Origin: Metellina segmentata
Lineage: Eukaryota > Arthropoda > Arachnida > Araneae > Tetragnathidae
NCBI GenBank assembly: GCA_947359465.1
Contig: OX375873.1
Coordinates: 76,138,278 to 76,202,277 of the forward strand
Direction of reading: 5' to 3'
Length of the DNA: 64,000 nt
Below the pieces are notes generated by a model. It made no database searches. It had not been told where the DNA came from and saw nothing but the letters and a program-made list of their open reading frames with translations. This document shows positions 43,998 to 56,428 of this stretch, one piece after another. Numbering within the stretch: position 1 is the stretch's first letter; every line of letters begins with the position of its first letter. Both the position numbers and the translations under genes were made by a program.

Positions 43998-45541
43998 TGT
44001 TAGATTGAGGAAGGAATGAAGCAGGACTAGAGGATATTTGAACAATTGTTTATCATGAATATTCAACAATTAATTTACAGTTTAAACGATTAAAGATCAT
44101 TTTGAAATTAACAGTGAAGGATAATTCAATTGCTTCAGTAGCTTTCGAATGACACCACATAGGCAATCTTCACTCCACGCAATCCAAAGTTACACTGGCC
44201 CAAATTCGCTCTGCACCGTAAAATTCTCACATATAACGGACCCCCACCCATTGCGCCCGCGCGTTCAGTCCGAATGCTTGGTGGACAGACAACCTTTGTC
44301 TATGTGACGCAATACTTATCATCTGAGTGCTTCTTCTGGTTCTGAAATCATAAGGCAAAACAGCTGTAACGCTTTTTGTAATACTCGACTATTCGTGCAT
44401 GTCCCTAACACTGTTTCATTCACGTCAAAAATCATTAATACTAAATACATAAAAAAAAGTGAAAAAATCCGCTAGGATCTTTTGAATTGAAGTCCATATT
44501 GGAATAACAAGTAATGAAAAGTAGATAAAAACCAAGGATTCCTACTAAAAGAAAATATTCTATTGAAGAAAACAATTACTCAATTGCCATCCGCGTTATA
44601 CTTTCTTAATTGCTTATATATATGGATTGAAGCGTTCTTTGGTCACATTTCATGTCTTATTTCAATCTATTATAATGAATTAAGCATCAATATTCACATA
44701 TAAATGAATTTCATACCTCTAAATGAAATAAAATTGTCTAAAATATACAAACTAAAACATGCAATACAGCATTTCGTTTACTTTTACTGGAATTAATTCT
44801 ACTTTCCAAATTGCAAAGCAAAAAGTACATGTGTCGTGTCACAATTAGAATCTAGATGTCGACTTCAATTTCATCCCATTCCCTTGTGTAAAAACTACTC
44901 GGCAATTTGAATGCTGTACCTTTTTTGCTCATATTTTCTTTCTGCATTGATTTTCATCTTCCCTATTTCTTATTGTTCTTTGTAATTAAACTGCTGAAGA
45001 ATTTCAATAGAACTGCGAGAACTCTTCCGTGAAGTTTTAGCAATGTTGTGCAGTTCCATGGCTCAAATGAAGCGTATTTAAGCCAGGCGGCAAAGTTAGT
45101 GAATGTATCTTGTAGGTAGTTTTTACATTGTATATATTCGTTGTTGCCATTCGGCAATAAACAAATAACATTTACTTCTGAGCCACGTAGGTTAGTGAAA
45201 TACACATTTTTCAGATAATTGAAGGCAAAATGGATCGAAATCTATGAATGAAAGGCATACGTATCAAAGCTTTTCCATTGTCATGAGAGACTTTTAACTA
45301 ATTTTTTATTAACTAAATATTAAATATCAACTAAACTATTATTATCAAAAATACGGAGTCATGAGTTAATATCAAAATGGATTTCATCAGATAAGCAGCA
45401 TCTGTCAGTATGGAGAAGTCAGGTTCATACAATCTTCCACTGCAATCTTTGGACAGAGCTGATATTAACAATAACACGGAGGAATACCAGATAAATGATC
45501 TCATACAACTTAAAACAACCGTATCAGCCATGCATTCTTTA
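43998..45541. other. AT-rich spacer with unassigned small frames
   Basis: A minus-strand frame at 44963-45205 (80 codons) has no recognised family. No elements seen. Confidence 0.45.
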
Positions 45542-45554
45542 ACCTTTAAACAGC

Positions 45555-45868
45555 TTAGGGGCCTCGATAATTCAGCTGGAAGAGTAGCGGACTAGCAATC
45601 GGAGGGCTGAGAGTACAAAATTCGATCGAACCTAAGACCGCAGTGTACTTGGGGCTGGGGTACGTTAAATCTATCGAGTACTCAAATGTCCTCACGTTGG
45701 CGTTGTGTGGAAGTTTGGGGAGTGGGATGCCAGCTCAGGTGTTGATCTTTGTATCTGACCATAGTTCAAAATGGCGAGGTGCTGTTCTCTTTCCCTTCGG
45801 GATTGATCCTGGAACAATAGCTCGTTGTGTTGATTCAATGTGAAGTAAATTCAAATACCAACCTACCT
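45555..45868 (+). mobile_element. SINE-A, type-2 head, full length
   Basis: Head ggaagagtagcggactagca and atcggagggctgagagt with a degraded B box; body ggtacgttaaatctatcg, ctcacgttggcgttgtgtgg, ggtgccagctcagg-like; tail accaacctacctacc. Perfect 13-bp duplication acctttaaacagc at 45542-45554 and 45869-45881. Confidence 0.92.
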
Positions 45869-45881
45869 ACCTTTAAACAGC

Positions 45882-46204
45882 AATCTAACAAATAGGATTA
45901 GATTCTACAGTCACTCATATTAGTTCTCCAACAGTGATAGAAAAGGATCAAAAATATTTTTAACTTCAATCAAAAGCTGCAACAAAGTTTGTAAAATTGT
46001 TTCCTGTATTTCTACTGACGGATCATGATAAATAAAATATGTATTCCATCCAGGCACCTATTCAGAAAAATTTTCGGTGGGAGCCCAATCTTCTTTCTAT
46101 CGATTCCCTTTCCCTATCGAATAAGCACTACGTTTTTCATGATTTTTTTTACTGCTTTAACCCTCCAAGTGTTTTTACGTGATATCCCGTCAGGGAAATT
46201 TTGC
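45882..46204. other. Spacer
   Basis: No recognised content. Confidence 0.4.
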
Positions 46205-46337
46205 TCAGAACCTGATACCCCATCGAAATAAAATTGCCCTCTTAGTCCAAGGAGAATGAAAATTAAATTAAATCATAGCCTATTATTGTTAAGTTATTGC
46301 TTTGGACCAGATACCTCTTCGAGAAAAAACTGCCCTA

Positions 46338-47982
46338 GGGTCAAGAGGGGTAATTGTAAACAAACAATACAAGCGCCCACGTGGGATTCCGAGAAACTAA
46401 AAAGTTGTGAAATATGAAAGCTGGCAACCCTGAGGATGCAATATGGTGATCCCGTATTTTTTGAACCACAGCTGATAGCAATATGTTTTGTTGAAAAGTT
46501 TGGGTTTTAATTTTGTGTGCTGCATTTTCTGCAGCCCTCCAAAATATATTGAAAGGTATGTTGTTCCAATTTTTTACTGCGGTCAGTTATGTTTCTATCG
46601 AACAGAAAATCATTGACTTTTGCTTCTGGGAACTTTAATGGACCTGCAGTTGAATGCTTACAATTACCCCATATTTTTCAAGGGACGGGGTAATTGTAAA
46701 CATAACTTTGCTAATAGATTCGTTCAATTTGGATGGAAAAGCAATATGTTGTCCCAAGTAATTTTGTATTAATCGTATTTAGTACGTTTGAATTGCGTTT
46801 TATAGCATTTTTTGTGTTCTTGGGGAGCAGGAAGACTGATTTACTAAAACTTCACACATATGGTGAAGTTCTTACAACTGACCAAGTGCTGTCACGCTTG
46901 AAGGAGGCAGAAGAGAAAAAGAACAAAAGGAAGCCTGGAGAGAAGATATTGAAAGAGCCAGAAATCAGCAAGAAACCAAGAAAGAAGCAAATGGAAAGGA
47001 AAGCAGAACTCGAGGACAGCGAGGATGAGGAGCTATTGAAAGAATTGACTAACATTGAAGGTGAAGAGTTTGAAGTTCTCCAAACATTCAAGCAAAATAT
47101 AGAAGACTAGCTTGTACGGGAAGTTAAATATTTTGGAGCCATTCATTGAAGACACTGAAACGACTACGTTTCTGCTTGTAGATGTTGAGGGGGGGGGGAA
47201 GAGAAAGAAAACCCATTTTTCGTATGTATGAAGGGTGGATGTTGTTTCAGAAGAGGAGTTTGATATCACCGGACTCAAATGCATCGACTAAATTCGCTGT
47301 GGTTGAAAAAGACTTATTCCGTGTTACCTAAGACCATGTCAAAGCAATTTCACCTACTCCAACCTTTAGCAAAGAAGGCCGTAAAGAAATTTTCCAATTT
47401 GAGGGCACTATTAATGTGTAAGAAATGTAACGTCTGTTTTTTTTAGAACCTAAGTTAGTATTTGTAATTTTTTTTTCCCCACTAAATACATTTTTTGTTT
47501 AGTAAATGTTCGAATTATTTATTCTTATGTATTCCTGGAAGTTCACCTCATGATGAATGCAACTTTCAAGTGTCACTATATTTTGTTGGGGAAAGAAGTG
47601 GGAGTGTTTGGTAAGTGTAAAGATCAAAACGGGGTTATTGTAAACATGGTATTAGAAGGGTAAAAATACCAATGGAGTTCCTTCTACTGTCATGACTACT
47701 GCTAATGCTGTCACTTATTCAATATTCAATCTCATGAGGAAAATCGTTGTTTACAATTACCCCTACTTTCAGGGATAATTGTAAACACGTGGGATAACTG
47801 TAAACAGCCGAGTACGGTATTAAATTTCTTTCCTGGAATCTTCGAACTAACTAAATATCAAAGCAGAATAATGACAAGTTGGTTTTGTAGGGTTAACAAT
47901 GTTTAAATAATTTATCAAGAGTTTGAAAACAGGGATTGAAAGTGAACTTACAAATTATGTTTACAATTACCCCGCATTTCCC
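46338..47982 (+). mobile_element. pogo/Tigger-like transposon (1645 bp) with TA TSD
   Basis: Left end gggtcaagaggggtaattgt followed by aaaca; right end inverse of gggaaatgcggggtaattgt followed by aaaca. Flanking TA at 46336-46337 and 47983-47984. The terminal motif ggggtaattgtaaaca recurs inside (46688-46703, inverted at 46660, 47745 and 47770), as expected for transposase-binding subterminal repeats. The interior holds C-terminal transposase remnants only. Confidence 0.87.
46850..47421 (+). pseudogene. pogo-like transposase C-terminal remnants
   Basis: Frame 1 (to the stop at 47110) reads YGEVLTTDQVLSRLKEAEEK followed by a long Lys/Glu-rich helix. The G-x-V-L-T-x-x-x-V-x-x-x-L segment followed by a charged coiled tail is typical of the part after the DDE domain in pogo/Tigger/jerky-type transposases. 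Farther on, after frameshifts and a TAA, VKAISPTPTFSKEGRKEIF (about 47338-47395) matches the short C-terminal block with x-L-P-x-P-x-x-x-x-x-G-R-x-x-F seen at the end of related proteins. The DNA-binding and catalytic domains are missing. A longer open frame starting at 46733 includes non-homologous upstream codons. Confidence 0.62.
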
Positions 47983-48284
47983 TATTAGTACGAGGAGAAT
48001 GAAAATTAAAATAAATTATCGTTTGTTATTATGTTGTTGCTAAGAACAAGATACTTTATCGAGACAAAACTGTCCTATTATTAAAGGAGAGTGAAAATTC
48101 AGTTAAATCTTCGTCTACTATTAAGTTATTGCTAAGGACCAGATACCTCATCGAGACAAAACTACCCTATTATTCCGAGAAGAATGAAAATTCAATTAAA
48201 TCCTCGTCTATTCTTAGAACCAGATACCTATTCAAGCCAAAACTGCCCTTTTAGTCCAAGGAAAATGAAAATTTAATTTCGAAC

Positions 48285-51200
48285 AGGTTTTTACATCATA
48301 GGCTGGCCACTATACGGCAGTTTTGAAACGAAGATAGGCCACCAGGAGGATTAAGAAAAATTTTCGCATTTATTAACTGTCTGGGGTTTTAAACTCCTAC
48401 TGAACATATATTTGTGATTGTTCTTAACACCAAAAGTTTCAGGAAGGGCTCGATCGACCATGGCAATATGTCCCAGGATCCATCACCACAGATTCTCGTC
48501 AGCTTGCTTTCCAAAGATATCTTATTCAATTAAAACTGTTGTGAAGATGAGGAAAAAATTCTGGCTAATAACTTAGTTTTATTAATTAAAACTTATCATA
48601 GACCTGATTGCCTTGCTTCTCATCTAAGAAAGTTGTTATTTCTAATAACCCCCATGTAACCCTCTTTTAACGAACTGTGTACTAATATGTACAGCACGTT
48701 TACTAACCTACATATTAACCCAAACAACTCTAAGTGGATGTTACTGCAAGGAACATCTTGGTTACCCAGCAGCTTCATCGTCTCTTTCTATTTTTATTCG
48801 CAGTATTTTATCGTGGATGTATTCTAAGTTTAAATTCTTATTCTTATTTTGTGTACTATTGGCAGGAGGATTGATGTCCCCTGAGTTGCAAATAAAAGAA
48901 AATTTCACTTTGGGAAGACATGTAGGCTGATACAGATTTAACGTGTACCTTCCACCATGTACATGGCGGTCTTTGGTGGGGGTGGGAAGAAAAGTATCAT
49001 TGGTGTAAATAAATACAAAATTTGGACACTGAACTGGATTTGGTCCACCTTAGGTTGAAGACCCTTGACCTAGAGTAAGATGGACCCTTGAACTAGTAGA
49101 GTAAAAGGACCCTTGACCTAGAGTAATCACCCTCCCCAGACTGGCACGGTGAACAATTCTTTCTCCTTGACGAGCTTACAACTTTCTCAAAATCAACTTT
49201 CCCAAGGTCAATTCTCTCAAAGAATCCACAAATTGGGGCGTGATGCAGAGCAACACTCTTAGAGATAGATACCTGAACGCTTCTGTGTGCAACGTGTAAA
49301 AATATGTAAGAAGTTTCTGTTACTCAGAGATGCTACTTAAGAATTATTTATAAAAAAAAAGGCGTTGCTTGTATAAAAAAGTTCCACTTTCTTCTATTTC
49401 ACTTCTTTGTCGAAGATCGATTTCAACATAAAATTATCTTTCGTACTTCAATAAAAAAAAATCATCACAAATGTCTTATTAGCCTTTATCAATATAATAG
49501 ATAGAAATTCAATGCTAATAACACGTCAGAATGAATTAAACGTGATATGCGAAATAATGCTCATTTCATTCAATAATTTCCGCTTAGATAATATTACTGA
49601 ATCTTAAATTAAGATCTTTAGATGCATTGTATGTAAAAATTAAGGAACGAAAGCTACGGGTACTTCGAATCGCAATTTAGAAAATGAAACCGTGATAAAT
49701 TAAGCGAAAACATTGCATCCCGTTACGTAACGTCTCAATTTTCTTCTGAAATTATCGGGAAAACATTTCAGATGCGTCATCCAACAACAACTTTCCAGCA
49801 GCAACACGGAGGGGATTTCTCGCCAAATGTGGATGTGGACCCAGGCTGCGATACCATCACCATCTGGCAATGGGGCCACGGTAAAAGGAGGCTTTCGGTT
49901 TGTGAAGCAGGTGACAAGCTAAGCCCTGTAAACAGTAGTCCCGTCTGAGACCACAAAGACTATATTTTAGACGCAGTTGTTTGCAGGAATTCTCTCTTCG
50001 ACACTGTTTAGGAATTGATTTAAAGTCCAAAGGATTGGATTTCGGAGGACATTTTACAAAGATTCATTGACCCAACACAACAGATGATAATAAAATCACA
50101 TAGCGTAAACGGTAATCGCTAACATAGAACAGATGGTGTGTCCACTAGAAGTGAGAGTGGGTTTTATTGTGAGAAAAACACTAAAAACAGCAGGTTCCCT
50201 TGTTACAATTGACTGGTACATTCAGTGAAAACGGGATACAATCTGAATTTAGATGCTGTTTCTCTATTAATGTGTTTCCCAAAAAAGTTACGACGAAATA
50301 TTTTTATTATTAATCCTAACTTTAAAATTATTATTTTTCATTCGTTCAATAATTTTTTAGAGGCAATAGAATTTATCAGAGATGATGTATCTAATCATTT
50401 CAACAAAGGAATGGAAAAAAAATTATTTTAGATAACGAAGATTTAGAATTTATTTAGACAAACGAAACTTTCCTTTTTAAAAATTAATCTATTCCACACA
50501 TTTGTAAATCCACATCTTTTTAAACATGACCCGTAAATACCGATTTCACAGGGACAAAAAAAACGAGTACATAAAAGCTTATTATAACATCTATGCTATG
50601 TCTAGTAATGCACAGTTTGAGTTAATGTAACAATAAACAAACGCACACAACACTAAAAAAAATCGATTTTTAATTCACTCAAAAAACATAATTCGATGCA
50701 TTTTCCACAGTGGACAATTCAACTGAACATAAATACTTTTTCCTGCAAAATTTAAAAGGAAAACTCGAATATCTACAGTACAATTGAGAGATTCATATAA
50801 CATTCCAATAGTTCTGAAAAAGTATTAAATGGTTGAATTTTTTATTGAAATACAGTTCCATCTGTTTATTAATTCGATATACAATCATGTCTGTGTGTAT
50901 TTACTGGTAAGGAACAGTTCATCTCTGGAAAGTGTGCTCAATGCTCCAATCATTTGAACAAGAATGCGTATCACTTATTCCAACTTCCTCGATGCATGTT
51001 TTAATAGGCTGATGCCAAATAAAAATTAAAAAGGAAATATCGACAGTGAAATAAAGCACAACACCATATAGCGGTTTCATTTTTCACTTGAAAAGTTCAA
51101 GGTCGCTTCTCATTAAACCAGCCTTTTCCTCCTGTTCGACATAAACAATCGCCGAACGAACTGTTGACATTTGATGGGTAAAGTTAGACCCTTATGGACA

Positions 51201-51403
51201 ATTAGCGAACAAGGAAACAAGTGGTCTGTAAATAACTGAAGCCGATCTTCGGTTATTTCTTTCAGATCTCCCTAGTTAGTAGTGTTCCGAAAATGGAGTG
51301 CCGCGACACGCTTCCCCTCAAGAGTCGTACGTGTGCCACCAGAAATTCCAGAAAACTGTGACCCACTTGAAAAATATAATTTGTTCAAACATAGACAACA
51401 ACC
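48285..51403. other. Long spacer
   Basis: About 3.1 kb. Contains a short SINE type-2 piece on minus at about 48928-48980 (gatttaacgtgtacc, tgtacatggcggtcttt). A short triplicated motif tggacccttgacctagagta lies at about 49055-49130. Several unassigned frames occur, including 50225-50431 plus (68 codons). Nothing else recognised. Confidence 0.4.
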
Positions 51404-51475
51404 AAGTATAGTCCAACTGCTGGGAGGTGGCAGTCGAACACGTGGTTATGAACGAATCTATTCTTCAAATATTGT
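51404..51475 (+). repeat. Dispersed repeat E, copy 3
   Basis: tatagtccaactgctgggag, gtggcagtcgaacacgtgg and ttatgaacgaatctattct; CACGTG intact. It lies inside an open frame (51282-51560 plus, 92 codons) that I do not regard as a gene. Confidence 0.6.
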
Positions 51476-51580
51476 GTTAGGTTGGAACGTAAACAAAGGG
51501 CTTCTACAACTGCCATCGTACCAGAAATGTAAATATTATTTTTATTGTACACAAGCATAAGCCTTTTTCTCGTTTGGTGT

Positions 51581-51656
51581 CTGTCTGTCTGTCCGTCCGT
51601 CCGTCCGTCCGTCTGTCTGTATGTCCGTCTGTCTGTCCGTCCGTCTGTCTGTATGT
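51581..51656. repeat. (TCTG/TCCG)n tetranucleotide microsatellite
   Basis: Uninterrupted tgtctgtctgtccgtccg-type repeats. Ser/Val/Cys-rich frames here are translations of the microsatellite. Confidence 0.95.
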
Positions 51657-52523
51657 TGTGCCCTATACACGTCCACGCGGTTTAATATATTTTCATGGAA
51701 ATTTGCATACAGTGAGTACTTATCTTCATTTAGTGAGTGGCATTGGTTGCGAAAGTCTGTCTGTCCGTCTTTCTGTTCTATGCTCGATTTTGTGTTTGTA
51801 TGTTTGTGTAGACATCACATAAATTGTATTCCAGATATTTGATTGCAGTGTATTTTATTTTATACATTATCTATTAGTTTAGTGAATGCAATATTAAACA
51901 TTTCTTTATTGTTATATTTAGTTGAGTTTCATGCTAAAACACCTGAGTAAGTATACTTAAATCAACCATAATTTGGTAGTTTTGGAAAAATTGGAATGTC
52001 TATTGAATATTACGATTACTTCGATTGGTACCAGTACTGCTAAAAAAGTAATTATTCTTCAAAAAATTATATATATTTTTTTATGGAATTTCATCTCTGA
52101 TACTTCATTTATTTCGAGTCTTATTTTTATTCTTTGCGCAATGAAAACGATTTTCCGAATATTTGGGACAGACGATATTTTTCAACGAAACGAGAATGAA
52201 CAAGATCGCGCAAGCAGTGATATTTTTTCTGGTTCTTTCGCTCTGAATTAATTTCTCATTTCTAAATTTTGTACACTTTTAGTTGTAAGTTGTGGCAACT
52301 GTGCGAGATCAAGAGATAAATTTTAATCACAAATTAATATCTTTAGAACAATTTTTTGCGACATCTTTTCTTTTGTTTTATTTCGCTGTTTCCTTTTTTA
52401 AATATTTATTATTTTAATAAATGTGTTTTCCTTCTCATCACACGCAACAGCACCACAAAGTATTAGACTTAAAAATGTTAGGTAAGTCAGTATAAATTTT
52501 CAGTAAATTTTAAGTGTAGTTAT

Positions 52524-52603
52524 GCCATTATTGAAAGAATAATGCCGTTATTTAAAGAATAATGCCGTTATTTAAAGAATAATGCCGTTATTGAAAGAAT
52601 AAT
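52524..52603. repeat. 20-bp tandem repeat, 4 copies
   Basis: gccgttatttaaagaataat-type units start at 52524, 52544, 52564 and 52584 with a few substitutions. Confidence 0.95.
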
Positions 52604-53080
52604 ATTGTTTAAAATTCCAAACTAGAACTTTTTCCAACATTAAAAAATTCGTTGTAGTAATGACAGGAGAAGATTGCAAAATTTCACAATGTCGCATACC
52701 GGAGGCAAGAGTGTCACAAGTAAAAAAAATATTGTTTTGTTGACTATGAGTGCGAGAGCACTCGCCGTAAATCGTAATTTTAATTAATTGAGTTGAACAT
52801 GAGAAGAACTTAAGAAAGGGAATTCCAAATCTTTCTATAAATCGTCTTTTATAGTAGTAACCTTAGTATCACCTTTCGTCATTTTGTAGCTTTGTCATAC
52901 AGCAATTGTGCGATGTATGTGAAATGTATTACATGAATGGATGAATTGTGTAGGATTTGTGTCCAAAGTAAGTTGTAGAAAATATAAAGATGGCGAAAGG
53001 TGTTAAAATAAATTTTTATTCTACAAAAAACGTAAGTCATTATATATTTTGATTATCTCTTCAATCTAGAGTAAACCAAT

Positions 53081-53123
53081 GTTGTTGTTGTCGTATGTTC
53101 TTCTGGGATGCATATGAAAGCAA
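53081..53123 (-). mobile_element. 43-bp micro-insertion with (GTT)n end and 13-bp TSD
   Basis: Insert begins gttgttgttgtcgtatgttc and ends catatgaaagcaa. An exact agagtaaaccaat lies on both sides (53068-53080 and 53124-53136). With a trinucleotide tail at the left it looks like a 5'-truncated retro-insertion on the minus strand, from a family other than SINE-A or B. Confidence 0.8.
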
Positions 53124-53167
53124 AGAGTAAACCAATTCAAACCGAGTAAGGTCGGGTATTTTGCTAG

Positions 53168-53364
53168 TTGGAAATATAATTAATCTCTCGACTTGTTGCT
53201 ATTAGTAAAAGTGTGCTTTATTTCTATCGATTCCTGAGGTCGCCGTGACTATGTGGGTTTGCCCTCTGTGATGGAGCCACGACTTGCAGGCGGCGCAGTT
53301 TCTATTCCTGTATTCTTTCTATCCCTGAATGTGTTTCTCTATTGTGTCCTTAAAACTTTACTTA
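53168..53364. other. Spacer
   Basis: No recognised content. Confidence 0.4.
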
Positions 53365-53437
53365 TGTCCACTACTTTACCTTGTTTGGCTTGTGTTTGGC
53401 GCAGCTTGGCTAAATATGGCCATAAAACCCAACAAAC
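53365..53437 (+). mobile_element. SINE-B 3' end
   Basis: Sense on plus: atgtccactactttaccttg, gcttgtgtttggcgcagctt, ggctaaatatggccataaaa and tail cccaacaaacctc. The plus frame 53329-53559 reads through it. Confidence 0.8.
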
Positions 53438-53773
53438 CTCATTTATTCGTGGATACTGAGAAAAGAAATCGATTTAACAGACACGAAATATACACGAAAT
53501 ATATCTTTTTGAAGCACTACACAACTGTCGTTCAGTACATAAATGAAATTGTTCTTTGAAATCAAGTTTTAGGGGCAATTGAGTATTAGCTCCTGAAGGT
53601 CTTTACTTTCTAAAAGAAATATTTCTATTTTAGCCCAAAATTTTAAAAAAGGGAGATCCATTTGCTTCTTTAAACAATCAAGTCAACCTTCAAGCCGAGT
53701 TCAGAAGAAATTAAGATTTTATTTATTAAATGCAAATGACACCGGAGCAACGAAATCGAACAAATCCAGATGT

Positions 53774-54037
53774 TTTTTATTTCTAATGGCAAGGCAGTAC
53801 AATTGCGAAGACAAATGCAAATACAATACAATACAAAGTACAGAGTTGACCGAGGTCGTTTTAGCCTTATACAAGGCCAGAAGTGATGGTCACTTGTAAA
53901 GGGGCACCAAGTGGGTGGACAATCATTGTCCCTAACAAAGGACAGCGCAATTTACATCCATGCCCTAACCCCGGATTCGAACCAGGAACCTTCCTATCCA
54001 GAGGCCAACACCTTGGCCACTAGACCGGTTGGTCGGC
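53774..54037 (-). mobile_element. SINE family C (264 bp) with type-1 tRNA-like head
   Basis: On minus, the tip gccgaccaaccggtctagtg and B box ggttcgaatcc are almost the same as in SINE-A type 1. The body after catggatgt is unrelated (gcgctgtcctttgttaggga; cacttggtgcccctttac) and ends in repeats of ttgta/ttgtat. Perfect 14-bp duplication acaaatccagatgt at 53760-53773 and 54038-54051. This establishes head sharing between different SINE bodies. Confidence 0.92.
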
Positions 54038-54211
54038 ACAAATCCAGATGTAGTCAAGCGAAAAATTATTAAATCATAACTCATTTTTGATGTCATGAAC
54101 ACAGTATAAGTATATAGAAATAAATTAGAAAATCCAATAAAATTAGACTTCCTTGAAAAATGAAAAATGATATTTCGCTTAGAGAAGAAACTATTAGCTG
54201 ACAATATTCGG

Positions 54212-54400
54212 TTGGTTGAGTTTTATGGAGTAGAGGTTACACTGGCCAATTTGCGCCCAAACACAAGACATGCAGCTTGAAGTAAATAGATATAGGCATA
54301 CAATAAAGTTTAACTGACATACAAGATAGGAATACAATTCAGGGTAAGTTAATTTAGTTAAACCTGCGCCGTCTAGTATTCCCAGGGTGCTATAACGTAG
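54212..54400 (-). mobile_element. SINE-B, diverged, near full length
   Basis: ggttgagttttatggagtag, ggccaatttgcgcccaaaca, caataaagtttaactgacat, then a degraded head around cctgcgccgtctag. Confidence 0.75.
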
Positions 54401-56180
54401 TGCTACAATTATTTATTTTCGGAGACACGAAACGCTTATCTTCATGACGCTGATTAGATATACATTATTGTAATCTATTTAAAAGATTAACACTAAGAAA
54501 TGAGTATAGTTTTTTTTTACCAAAAAAATACTAGTCTTAAACAGCTATAGCTACAGTAAAAGTATTTTTGCAAGTTAGTGGGTGTTTTTGCCTTAAGACG
54601 ACGATTCTATAATGCATAAGATATAGGTAATAACTAAACTATCCCCCCCCCTGTAGACTTAAAAATAACAAATTTAAAGACAGAGTCAAAGCTATTATTA
54701 GTTATGGAATGAACATGTAATTACATCTAACACCGATACATTTTAATAGTTTCACTTTGACAGATGACGCAACTGGAGCTATATTTTACAGTTCTAAGCA
54801 AGTTTAATAGTGCAAAAACTTCCCAGCGATTAAAAATACAACTCGATTAGTTAAAAAAAGAGGGTCTGATTAGATCAATGTACAGTAAAGAATCATTTGG
54901 AACCATTAAAATTTAAACAGCTAAAAGGCAAGCGGTGTAATTCAGCATAACGTTTTACAAACCTAACGACTCTATACACTGAATTTGGTTTTAAAAAAAA
55001 TTAAATTGCGCTGAGTTGCCTTGGCTACAAAAAGTCCACTGTAATTAGCACGTTTCCCGTCCAACATATGTGAGGCTCTTTCCTCTTATTTTTTTTTATT
55101 CTGCAAATTCTAATTCTCTTGAAAGCATATAAAACGCAACGGTAAGACATTTCGGAGTATACGGGAACTTTATGTTCACTGATATTTACGAAAGAAAAAA
55201 AGCATGCTCGTCTTTATGTCATTTTTATATCCAAGCATTTTCGGACTGCTTACTTAAATAAAGGATGCAGTCCATTTACATTCCTTATAACTAGCAAAAA
55301 TACAATTAGCATTGTTAGTGATTTATTTGAGTGTACAGCAAATCTACCCCTCATCTGTACTCCGCCCCCTCATTACTAAGAAGACGGGCCCTTGATGAAA
55401 CAAAAATATGATATCACCGAGGTATAGATATATCAATGTTTAACTTGCACAGATGTATTAGATTCCCTTCAAACTAGTGATTTCAAATCTTTTTCATCTC
55501 ATGGCACATAAAATTAAATTACCAAAATTCTGAATCACACCAAAAAGTGTAGTTTCCTTGCCGATCTGACAAAATAGTTTTGATTTACTTACAAAAAACT
55601 ACATTAATTACCAACCCTTTTCGTTCCTAAGGGGCTTTTTGAAAACATCTTTTGAAACTTATTTATGATACTTCGAAAAAAAGTAATTCTCAAAATTATT
55701 TATAAGGGTGTTACTTATATAAATGTGTGTTAAAAGGGTGTTACTTACTAAAAAAGTAATTCTCAAAATTATTTATAAGGGTGTTACTTATATAAAATTA
55801 CTTGTGAACACACTAGTCCAAAATTCAAAACTAAAACAATTAAATGAAATAAATTTAACACAATTTGAACCCCTTTACCTTCAGTAAGGCACACAAGTGT
55901 CATTTCTGTGGCACCAGTAGTAAATTGCCACTTTATGAAATTGGTGTAACTTATGTTACAGATACAGTAAACAAATCCAATTTTTTGAACTTAAGAATCT
56001 GACAGCATATTGTAGTACAAAAGATTTTCACATTTACAGAAACCATCCTAGACTTCGGGCTCTTGTACCGTGGTAGCGATGACCCTCAACGTGGGGGTCC
56101 TGGTATGTAACGCATGTTCTGACTTGACCTCTTGATTGAGAGATTTATTAATGGTATTGCAACAAACTAGAGGAAACCAT
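54401..56180. other. AT-rich spacer with a small tandem duplication
   Basis: aagtaattctcaaaattatt followed by tataagggtgttacttatat occurs at about 55682 and 55757 (period about 75 bp). Otherwise nothing recognised. Confidence 0.5.
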
Positions 56181-56428
56181 CACTGACGAAGCGTATATGT
56201 ATGCCTAGTAAGATAAGATTCGTCGAGACTGAACGGATAACAACTGAAGAAAAGGTGATTTTTAAAGTAAATCAGGAGGTCAGTTTCGATTTTTAGAACA
56301 AGAAGCCAACACGGGTATATAGGTTTATTTCCAAAAAATGTATTACTGTTGTTGTGTTGTTTCTTATGCCTACACTGGCAGACCAGAGGAGTGCCAGGCA
56401 CGTCAAAGGCGAGGGGGTGCGCCTTCCA
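56181..56428. other. Spacer with unassigned minus frame
   Basis: Frame 56180-56497 minus runs across the transposon end at 56429, so it is unlikely to be a gene. Confidence 0.4.

Larger units (their letters stand above)
46205..48284. repeat. Diverged ~95-bp tandem repeat split by a pogo-like element
   Basis: Five units, each with gatacc...tcgagacaaaactgccc-like, tattagtccaaggagaatg and aaaattaaattaaatc blocks. They lie at about 46205-46302, 46303-46337 plus 47983-48042, 48043-48137, 48138-48216 and 48217-48284. The second unit is interrupted exactly at the TA of ccctattag by the 46338-47982 element. Confidence 0.82.
51575..53167 (+). mobile_element. Helitron-like element, 3' end defined, 5' end uncertain
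   Basis: The 3' end has a short hairpin (accgagtaaggtcgggt, 53141-53157-like) a few bases before CTAG at 53164-53167, followed by T: the Helitron terminal arrangement. A tctgtctgtccgtcc-rich segment like the 5' part of Helitron-like elements lies at 51581-51656, with a second shorter one at about 51755. No TC start could be fixed. No Rep/helicase coding is seen. Confidence 0.5.

Noticed and set aside
51574..51842. Ser/Val/Cys-rich frames (VCLSVRPSVRLSV)
   Set aside because: Translation of the TCTG/TCCG microsatellite, not a secreted peptide.
52524..52603. CRISPR-like short repeats
   Set aside because: 20-bp units without spacers; simple tandem repeat.
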